DNA from: Alphaproteobacteria bacterium
GTDB lineage: Bacteria > Myxococcota_A > UBA796 > GCA-2862545
Assembly: GCA_020632875.1 (NCBI GenBank)
Contig: JACKET010000036.1
Span: forward strand, 1-17,775
Direction: 5' to 3'
Length of the DNA: 17,775 nucleotides
Each line of letters begins with the position of its first letter. The first letter of the stretch is position 1. Shown one piece after another: positions 5,518-11,366 of the stretch. A program made the translations under genes and the position numbers. Below the pieces are notes generated by a model that searched no databases, was not told where the DNA came from, and saw nothing but the letters and a program-made list of their open reading frames with translations.

Positions 5518-7593
5518 TCAGTGGGTCAGGTAGGCGACCATCATGCTCGTGCGGTACCGGTGGTACTGCGACCAGCCGATGACGCCGGCGCTCCGCAGCT
5601 GACCGAGCTCGCCCTCGACGCAGCCCATGTAGACCGTGAACGTGTCGGTCGTGTCGTACGAGCAGCCGATCTCGGGGAAGTCGATCACCTCGCCCGCCTG
5701 CACGTTGTAGAGGCGATTGCGGTGCCCGCCGTTCCACAGCACCTCGACCGTGCCCGAGTGGCGGTTGCCGAGGCCGAAGTGGGCGACCGACTCGTGCTGG
5801 GAGAGGAAGCTGCTGCCGCCGGTGATCGGCTGCATCATCGGGTCGGCGTGGTGGCCGAGCGGCTCGAACGTGACGATGGCACCGAGCCCGCCGCGGTTGT
5901 GGCGACCATGGGTGGTGACCCCGACGCTGCCCGTCGCCGACACGCGCACGGCCGGGTTCCCGGAGTCGGCGTTGTTGATCTCCATCGTCATCTGGCCGGG
6001 CTCGAGGCGGATGCCGTTCCACACGAAGCCGCCGCTGCCGCCCGGGTCGGGCATGAACATCGGGGTCCAGAAGGCCGTCGAGTCGAGCTTGTGGCCGTAC
6101 TGGGCCTGGGACAGCAGCAGCGGCGCGTTGTACGGCAGGGTGTTGTCGGACGCGGTGACGATGTCGATGAAGCCGTCCTGGTTCAGGTCGCCCGACGCGA
6201 GGCCCTGCACCGAGCGGTGCGAGTAGTTGGCGTCGTAGCCGCCGATCTCGGTCGAGAAGTTGCCGTCGCCGTCGTTGATCATCACGACGCCGGGGTTGTC
6301 GGCGAGCTTCATCATCACCATGTCGAGGCCACCGTGGTAGGTCGCGTCGTGGTCGCCGTCGTTGTCGAGGTCGGCGACCGCGGTGCCCCACGAGAACGAC
6401 GTGGGCTCGACGACCGGGCGCTCGGTGAAGGTGCCGTCGCCGTTGCCGAAGTGGGCGCGGGTCGCGAAGTGGTGGAACTCGTAGGGGGTGTTGAGCGGCG
6501 CGGCGTTGTAGTCGCCGAAGTTGGCGCCGAACCAGTCGAGATTCCCGTCGTGGTCGAAGTCCGCGAAGTCGACCCCCATCCAGGAGGCGACCGAGTCGCG
6601 CCCGAGGTTCACGACCTCGTCGACGAAGTGGCCCGTGCCGTCGTTGATGAAGACGTGCATGTAGGCGCGGTCCCAGCCGCCGTGGGTCGTCTCGGGTACC
6701 GGGCCCTGGTCGTCGCCCTGGAGGATGTCCATGTCGCCGTCGAGGTCGACGTCGACCATCGCGATGGTCCAGGTGATCGTGGTGGCGTCCGGCGGCGCGT
6801 CGGTGAGTGCGTCCATCACGAGGATGCCCGACGACGCGCTCACGTCCGCGAACGTGCCGTCGCCCTGGTTGACGTAGAGCTGCGTGGGCTCGTTCGAGTA
6901 GGGGAACACGATGAGCGGGAGCTGGGTGCTCATGTCGAACGAGTTGCCGACGACCACGTCGAGCAGGCCGTCTCCGTCGATGTCGCCCATGGAGCAGCCG
7001 ATGTGGCTGTACGTGCCGCCCTCGAGGCCACTCATGGGGATGTGGGTGAAGTGCCCCGTGCCGTCGTTGACGTGCAGGCGGTTGGCCTCGCCGCGTCCGA
7101 GCGTGAGGATGTCCTCGTCGCCGTCGTTGTCGATGTCCCCGAAGCACACGCCGTTCGTGTCCTGGGCAGTGGCATCGGCGCCGCTCGTGGCGCCCACGTC
7201 GACGAAGCGGAACTCACCGGTCTCCACGAGCTGGTTGCTGAACAGGCTGTTGGGGGCGCCCGGACCGTTGGTGATGTACACGTCGGCATCGCCGTCGCCG
7301 TCGTGGTCTAGGATCGCCACGCCGGGCAACCCCTGCGACCGGTGCGGAGCGACCGCGAAGACCTCGAACGGCAGGGGGGAGATCAGCGAACCCTCCTGCA
7401 GGCCGTAGGTGCCCGCGACGCTGTACGAGGGCGCCCGCGAGTACGACAGACCCATCGCGGGATCCTGGCTGACCTCGGTGAAGTTGACGGACTGTGCGGC
7501 GGCCGGCGCGGCTCCGAGCAGCCACGCGAGGGCCACGGCAGACGGCGTACGCCAGACGGACCCCGCCACCTGGTTCAAGGCACACTTGTCCAT
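5518..7593 (-). CDS. Secreted FG-GAP/VCBS propeller protein with ASPIC/UnbV C-terminal domain (CRTAC1-like)
   Basis: A 691-residue extracellular protein. A signal peptide ends in LLGAAPAAAQ. Residues about 90-475 hold seven calcium-binding FG-GAP/VCBS motifs, for example LDHDGDGDADVYI, GDIDNDGDEDILTL, GDIDGDGLLDVVVG, VDVDLDGDMDIL, ADFDHDGNLDWFG, ADLDNDGDHDATY and GDLNQDGFIDIVT, suggesting a beta-propeller. Residues about 563-640 match the ASPIC/UnbV domain (GGLGAIVTFEP, then SVAHFGLGN, VEVLWNGG and VQAGEVIDF). A ~50-residue Cys-containing tail follows. Such proteins are usually adhesins or surface binding factors; no catalytic residues are visible. The start at 7593 is chosen because a nine-G run serves as Shine-Dalgarno 5 nt upstream and the signal peptide begins right after. 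An in-frame upstream ATG would add a non-signal extension. Its ligand is unknown. It precedes the di-heme lipoprotein on the same strand. Confidence 0.92.
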   Translation of the reverse strand: MDKCALNQVAGSVWRTPSAVALAWLLGAAPAAAQSVNFTEVSQDPAMGLSYSRAPSYSVAGTYGLQEGSLISPLPFEVFAVAPHRSQGLPGVAILDHDGDGDADVYITNGPGAPNSLFSNQLVETGEFRFVDVGATSGADATAQDTNGVCFGDIDNDGDEDILTLGRGEANRLHVNDGTGHFTHIPMSGLEGGTYSHIGCSMGDIDGDGLLDVVVGNSFDMSTQLPLIVFPYSNEPTQLYVNQGDGTFADVSASSGILVMDALTDAPPDATTITWTIAMVDVDLDGDMDILQGDDQGPVPETTHGGWDRAYMHVFINDGTGHFVDEVVNLGRDSVASWMGVDFADFDHDGNLDWFGANFGDYNAAPLNTPYEFHHFATRAHFGNGDGTFTERPVVEPTSFSWGTAVADLDNDGDHDATYHGGLDMVMMKLADNPGVVMINDGDGNFSTEIGGYDANYSHRSVQGLASGDLNQDGFIDIVTASDNTLPYNAPLLLSQAQYGHKLDSTAFWTPMFMPDPGGSGGFVWNGIRLEPGQMTMEINNADSGNPAVRVSATGSVGVTTHGRHNRGGLGAIVTFEPLGHHADPMMQPITGGSSFLSQHESVAHFGLGNRHSGTVEVLWNGGHRNRLYNVQAGEVIDFPEIGCSYDTTDTFTVYMGCVEGELGQLRSAGVIGWSQYHRYRTSMMVAYLTH

Positions 7594-7943
7594 TCTTTCC
7601 CCCCCCCGGAATGTCGATGTACTGGCGGCCCCCGATGCGTCCCTTCTGCGACGGGCATCAGTCGGTGGCTCACCTCCCCCAACATGAGCGTTCCACAAGG
7701 TCGGGCTCCACGTCGAGAATTTTTTTGCGGGTTCGCAATGGCATCGCTGTTGCACTCTCAGAAAGTGACGGTTGCAGGTCTGATTTCTGAGTCAGAAAAT
7801 CTCTACGATCGCGTGCGATCGCCTCGCGATCCGGTGCTCGGGAGGGCGCACCCGACGCCGGGTTCACGCCACCGCATCCGGTCTGGCAAGATGGGGGTGC
7901 TCGGGGTATTCGGCCCCGGCGCGGCCAGCGCGATCGGGGGGAT
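7594..7943. other. 350-nt divergent intergenic region with no gene
   Basis: This separates the FG-GAP/ASPIC gene (minus) from the hybrid kinase (plus), so it should hold both promoters. It begins with a C9 run at 7599-7607, which is the G-rich Shine-Dalgarno of the minus gene. The centre (about 7715-7805) is clearly more AT-rich than the surroundings, with a seven-T run near 7722-7728. It contains the palindrome at 7784-7798 and a third TCAGAAA at 7758-7764. A second inverted repeat, CGATCGC-GT-GCGATCG, lies at 7806-7821. No coding frame with a plausible start and Shine-Dalgarno was seen. No convincing -35/-10 pair could be fixed. Confidence 0.6.
7784..7798. promoter_or_regulatory. 15-nt palindrome TTTCTGA-G-TCAGAAA (candidate operator)
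   Basis: Perfect 7-bp arms flank a central G, within the AT-rich part of the divergent spacer. A further half-site TCAGAAA lies at 7758-7764. The core TGAGTCA recurs in another 15-nt palindrome at 9790-9804, after the hybrid kinase. Location between divergent promoters suggests a regulator-binding site; the regulator is unknown. Confidence 0.45.
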
Positions 7944-9788
7944 GTGGTGAGGCCTGCGGAACTGTCGTTCATCGCCGGATGGGTACGACGCACCCTCGAC
8001 GGGGAGCCCGGCGATCCGCCGGGGCCCGACGTCGATCCCGAGCTCGCAGCCGCGCTCGCGCCACTCGTCGACGCCTACCGCGACCTGAAGGTCCGCCAGG
8101 ACGACCTGGACGACTACCTCACCGAGCTGTCCACCGTGTTCCTCGAGTTCTCCGCGGGGAACTTCGACGTGAGCGTGCGCCTGCGGGGCGAGGATCACAC
8201 GGATGCGGTGAGCCTCGGCCTGAACATGATGGTGGAAGAGCTGCAGGCCATGACCCAGCAGCTCAGTGTGGCGCGCGACCGGGCCCTCGCGGCGAATGCG
8301 GCGAAGTCCACGTTCCTCGCGAACATGAGCCACGAGCTCCGCACGCCGCTGAACGCGATCATCGGCTACGGCGAGCTCATCCAGGACGAGCTCACGATGA
8401 TGGACGGCGTCGAGGACACCGTCGAGGACGTGGAGAAGATCCTCAAGGCGGCGAAGCACCTCCTCCGCCTGATCAGCGACGTGCTCGACCTGTCGAAGGT
8501 CGAGGCCGGCAAGATGGAGATCACCCGCGAGCCGATCGTCGTCTCGGCCCTCGTGCGCGATGTGGCCGACACGGTGCGACCGACAATCGAGGCCCGCGCG
8601 AACCGCCTGGTCGTCGACCTCGAGCCCGGCACCACCGTGGGCCTCCTCGCCGACAACATGAAGCTGCGACAGACGCTGCTCAACCTGCTCGGCAACGCGG
8701 CGAAGTTCACCACCGGGGGCACCATCACGGTACGCGTGCGGGTCGACCCGCTGGGCTTCCAGGCCGCGCCTGGCGCCAGTCCCGGTCGCAACATCCACTT
8801 CGACGTCGAAGACACGGGCATCGGCATCGCGCCCGATCGCCTCACGGCGATCTTCGATCCCTTCACGCAGGAACGCGCCGACACGGCCCGCCTGCACGGC
8901 GGAACGGGGCTCGGCCTGGCGATCTGCGCCCGGTTCGCCAAGCTGATGGGCGGCGCGCTCACCGTGCGCAGCCGCGTGGGCGAGGGGTCCTGCTTCTCGC
9001 TCTCCCTCCCGTTCGACGCGGCCGCCGTCACGCCCGAGCCCGCGCCGGTCCGTGTGAACCGGCCGAGTGGCGCGACCGTGCTCGTGGTCGACGACGATCC
9101 CGTGGCACACGAGCTCATGCGCCGCCACCTCGCGCCGCTGGGCTGCCAGGTGATGACCTCGCACGGCGGGCTCGAGGCGCTCGAGGTCGCGCGCACGGTG
9201 AAGCCCGCGCTCATCACCCTCGACGTCTTCATGCCCGACATGGACGGGTGGTCGACGCTCGCCCGCCTCAAGAGCGATCCGGTCGTCTGCGACATCCCCG
9301 TGGTGATGATCACGATCCACGACGACACGCAGCGCGCGTTCGCGCTGGGTGCCGACGAGTACCTCACGAAGCCCGTCGACCGCCGGCGGCTGCTCGACAT
9401 CGTCGGGCGTCACGCCGGTGACGCGCGGCGCCGGGTGCTCGTGGTCGACGACGACGAAGACGCCCGCACGGTCGCGTCGAGGCTGCTCCGCGGAGCGGGG
9501 TTCCAGGTGTCCCAGGCCAACGACGGCTCCGTGGCCCTCGAGATCATCCGGCGCGACCCGCCCGACGTCATCCTGCTCGACCTCATGATGCCCGTGATGG
9601 ACGGGTTCGAGCTGGTGCATGCCCTCCAGGAGGACCCGTCGTTCGCCATCCCCATCGTCATCCTCACCGCCAAGGAGATCGACGACGACGATCGCGCACG
9701 CCTCCAGCGGGGTGCGCACACGATCCTCTCCAAGGGCCGCGACCTCCAGCTCGTGCTCGCCCGTATGATGGACATCCTCACGGCCTGA
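7944..9788 (+). CDS. Soluble hybrid histidine kinase with two C-terminal receiver domains
   Basis: A 614-residue cytoplasmic signalling protein with no membrane segment. Residues about 25-95 form a helical region with a HAMP-like pattern (FSAGNFDVSVRLRGEDHTD, then LGLNMMVEEL). A HisKA domain follows (FLANMSHELRTPLNAIIGYG, His130). The HATPase has an N-box LLNLLGNAAKF, DTGIGIAPDRL and GGTGLGLAICARFAKLMGG. Receiver 1 starts near 376 (TVLVVDDDP) with Asp427 and a LTKP lysine. Receiver 2 starts near 499 (RVLVVDDDE) with Asp546; its lysine region is the less usual LSKG. This layout can run an internal phosphorelay or pass phosphate to a separate histidine phosphotransfer protein, none of which is encoded here. 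The start is one of two adjacent GTG codons (7944 or 7947) after a six-G run. Three STAS-like genes follow on the same strand. Input is presumably from a cytoplasmic partner. Confidence 0.94.
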   Translation: MVRPAELSFIAGWVRRTLDGEPGDPPGPDVDPELAAALAPLVDAYRDLKVRQDDLDDYLTELSTVFLEFSAGNFDVSVRLRGEDHTDAVSLGLNMMVEELQAMTQQLSVARDRALAANAAKSTFLANMSHELRTPLNAIIGYGELIQDELTMMDGVEDTVEDVEKILKAAKHLLRLISDVLDLSKVEAGKMEITREPIVVSALVRDVADTVRPTIEARANRLVVDLEPGTTVGLLADNMKLRQTLLNLLGNAAKFTTGGTITVRVRVDPLGFQAAPGASPGRNIHFDVEDTGIGIAPDRLTAIFDPFTQERADTARLHGGTGLGLAICARFAKLMGGALTVRSRVGEGSCFSLSLPFDAAAVTPEPAPVRVNRPSGATVLVVDDDPVAHELMRRHLAPLGCQVMTSHGGLEALEVARTVKPALITLDVFMPDMDGWSTLARLKSDPVVCDIPVVMITIHDDTQRAFALGADEYLTKPVDRRRLLDIVGRHAGDARRRVLVVDDDEDARTVASRLLRGAGFQVSQANDGSVALEIIRRDPPDVILLDLMMPVMDGFELVHALQEDPSFAIPIVILTAKEIDDDDRARLQRGAHTILSKGRDLQLVLARMMDILTA

Positions 9789-9789
9789 G

Positions 9790-9804
9790 AGTGTGAGTCA
9801 CACT
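9790..9804. promoter_or_regulatory. 15-nt palindrome AGTGTGA-G-TCACACT after the hybrid kinase
   Basis: Perfect 7-bp arms flank a central G, beginning 2 nt after the kinase stop and 7 nt before a candidate -35 box. The core TGAGTCA is shared with the palindrome at 7784-7798, which lies upstream of the kinase. It could be an operator for the STAS-like genes. A hairpin terminator is less likely because only TTT follows. Confidence 0.4.
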
Positions 9805-9810
9805 TTGGGC

Positions 9811-9839
9811 TTGCAAACGACACCAGTCAGGCGTATTCC
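9811..9839 (+). promoter_or_regulatory. Candidate sigma-70-type promoter for the STAS-like genes
   Basis: TTGCAA at 9811-9816 and TATTCC at 9834-9839 are separated by exactly 17 bp. This would start transcription near 9846, about 45 nt before the first STAS-like start codon. The match to consensus is moderate. If real, the three small genes can be expressed separately from the kinase. Confidence 0.35.
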
Positions 9840-9889
9840 AGACAAGTTGGGCGTACCGTCGCCATTTGTCGCTTGAATCGGGGGGGAAC

Positions 9890-10309
9890 TTGCCGCAACG
9901 CATCGACCTACCGCACTGCACGGTCGAGCTCATGCCCGAAGGGTACGTGGTCGTCGATCAGTTCTCCCACGTCCGGCAGACCCGCGAGACGGTCGAGCTG
10001 CTGCTCCAGGCCGTCCGCGACATCACCGAGGTCCCCGCCTGCGTGCTGGTGCTCATGAACGGCCAGCCCACCGACAAAGAGGCGCGGGCACGCATCGCGA
10101 GCGCGACCGAGATGCACGTCGTGGCGATGGTGCTGACGAGCGCCGTGGGCACCGTGCTGGTGAACTTCTTCCTGCGGGTGAACAAGCCCCGGTTCCCGAT
10201 GAAGGTGTTCCGCGACGAGGCGTCCGCACGCGAGTGGCTCGTCACACAGTGCCGTAGCAAGGGCGCTGCGCTCGCCGAAGCCGAGTCGGATGCCGACGGC
10301 GTCACCTGA
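9890..10309 (+). CDS. STAS-like (SpoIIAA-like, DUF7793-type) protein, copy A
   Basis: A 139-residue cytoplasmic protein. From memory of the family it matches small STAS-like proteins of unknown function. Landmarks are GYVVVDQ near the start, a hydrophobic strand VLVLMNG, a PTDKEARARI helix, and the signature VNFFLRVNKPRFPMKVF followed by a C-terminal helix. Classic STAS proteins work in partner switching with kinases and phosphatases or as signal-binding domains; no such activity is shown here. The TTG start at 9890 is preferred because a seven-G run lies 3 nt upstream. An in-frame TTG at 9866 would add eight residues. It is the first of three tandem paralogues and the most divergent: its centre reads TSAVGTVLVNFF where B and C read SKVSEVTGNFF. 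It lies 101 nt after the hybrid kinase. Confidence 0.82.
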   Translation: MPQRIDLPHCTVELMPEGYVVVDQFSHVRQTRETVELLLQAVRDITEVPACVLVLMNGQPTDKEARARIASATEMHVVAMVLTSAVGTVLVNFFLRVNKPRFPMKVFRDEASAREWLVTQCRSKGAALAEAESDADGVT

Positions 10310-10463
10310 CGTGTGAGCGCCCCACGCGTCGCGTGCCCCGGATGGCCGGCGGGCGGGACGAATCTGCGATGAAGCCAGACTTTCCCCATGCCACTGCAGT
10401 GTGCTTGGGTGTCACGCCCTCCAGGTGCATCATCGAATGCATGGCATCGCCCGGACCTTCCGC

Positions 10464-10907
10464 ATGACCGCAACCGACTACATCCGCAGCATCCAGTGCC
10501 AGTCGGGCGTCGCGTACCTGCATCGCGACGGGTACGTCGTCATGGACCAGGTGCCGCGCGCGACCCAGACCTGGGAGACCGCCTGCGAGCTCATGCGGGC
10601 CGGTGTCCAGCTGTCCGAGCCCGGCAAGCGCGCCGCCGTGGTGGTGCTCGCGAACGAGTCCCGCACCGATCGCGGCGCCCGACGGGCGTTTCAGGAGGTC
10701 GGCGCCGAGCTGCTCGGCTGTGTCGCCCTCGTCGTCCGGTCGAAGGTCTCCGAGGTGACCGGCAACTTCTTCCTCCGCATCAACAATCCGCCTTACCCCA
10801 TGCGCCTGTTCGGGGATCCGGCCGAGGCGTCGAGCTGGGTGAAGGAACACATCGGCCAGCCCCTCGGTCCCGGTGCCGAGGCCATCCTGCGTGGAGATGC
10901 CCCGTGA
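10464..10907 (+). CDS. STAS-like (SpoIIAA-like, DUF7793-type) protein, copy B
   Basis: A 147-residue paralogue of copies A and C. It shows GYVVMDQVPRATQTWETA, the strand AAVVVLANES, the helix RTDRGARRAF, and the signature SKVSEVTGNFFLRINNPPYP followed by a C-terminal helix (DPAEASSWVKEH). The start at 10464 gives a length before the first strand like that of C. ATG at 10437 is an alternative with AGGTG nine bases upstream and would add nine residues. The 154 nt between A and B hold no gene. Its TGA overlaps the GTG start of copy C by four bases, so B and C are translationally coupled and may form a complex. B is much closer to C than to A. The function is unknown; the neighbouring hybrid kinase is the obvious candidate partner. 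Confidence 0.82.
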   Translation: MTATDYIRSIQCQSGVAYLHRDGYVVMDQVPRATQTWETACELMRAGVQLSEPGKRAAVVVLANESRTDRGARRAFQEVGAELLGCVALVVRSKVSEVTGNFFLRINNPPYPMRLFGDPAEASSWVKEHIGQPLGPGAEAILRGDAP

Positions 10908-11308
10908 GCCTCACCCGTCCGCCACCCGATCAGTGCATCACGACCACCACCGCCACGATCTGGCTCGATCCGCGGGGGTTCGTGGTGGTCGACCAGGTGC
11001 CGCGCGCGCTGCAGACCTGGGAGACCGCCGCCGAGATGCTGCACGCCACGCGCAAAGCCCTTCCGGGCGACGCGCCCATCGCCGTGCTCGTGCTGTCGAA
11101 CGAGTCGCGCACCGATCGCGGCGGGCGTCGCGCCTTCGCCGAGATCGGCGGCAAGCAGAACGCCTGCGTGGCGCTCGTGGTGCAGTCGAAGGTCTCCGAG
11201 GTGACCGGCAACTTCTTCCTCCGCATCAACAAGCCGCCGTACCCGATGCGGCTGTTCGACGATGTCGAGGAAGCCGCCGAGTGGGCGGCGACCCACGTGG
11301 TCCGGTAG
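10904..11308 (+). CDS. STAS-like (SpoIIAA-like, DUF7793-type) protein, copy C
   Basis: A 134-residue paralogue starting at GTG within the GTGA overlap with copy B. It shows GFVVVDQVPRALQTWETA, a strand PIAVLVLSNES, the helix RTDRGGRRAF, and SKVSEVTGNFFLRINKPPYP followed by DDVEEAAEWAATHV. The NKPPYP signature is intact, as in A (NKPRFP), whereas B has NNPPYP. The first 10-15 residues (SLTRPPPDQC) are unrelated to A and B. A 48-nt block is identical to copy B, suggesting recent duplication or gene conversion. The gene ends the set; the next gene has its own candidate promoter. The call rests on remembered family resemblance, not on a search. Confidence 0.82.
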   Translation: MSLTRPPPDQCITTTTATIWLDPRGFVVVDQVPRALQTWETAAEMLHATRKALPGDAPIAVLVLSNESRTDRGGRRAFAEIGGKQNACVALVVQSKVSEVTGNFFLRINKPPYPMRLFDDVEEAAEWAATHVVR

Positions 11309-11345
11309 CCGTCCCGCGGCCTGCAGAGGGCCTCCAGACCCCGGC

Positions 11346-11351
11346 TATACT
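11346..11351 (+). promoter_or_regulatory. Candidate -10 box for the hydrolase lipoprotein gene
   Basis: TATACT is a close match to TATAAT in otherwise GC-rich DNA, 15 nt before the ATG at 11367. GGAGG lies between. The -35 region is poor. If used, the leader would be only about ten bases, with the Shine-Dalgarno at or near its 5' end. Confidence 0.3.
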
Positions 11352-11366
11352 GACGCGCGGAGGACG

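Noticed and set aside
3824..7311. Long plus-strand open frames opposite the di-heme and FG-GAP genes
   Set aside because: The translations are low-complexity Val/Arg/His-rich with no motifs, while the minus strand shows haem sites, FG-GAP repeats and signal peptides.
7806..7822. GCGATCGC resembling the cyanobacterial HIP1 element
   Set aside because: The protein content is not cyanobacterial and the motif is not seen to be iterated across the window; chance in GC-rich DNA is likely.
7886..7902. TGGCA...TGC resembling a sigma-54 promoter before the hybrid kinase
   Set aside because: The GG to GC spacing is two bases too long for a sigma-54 site.
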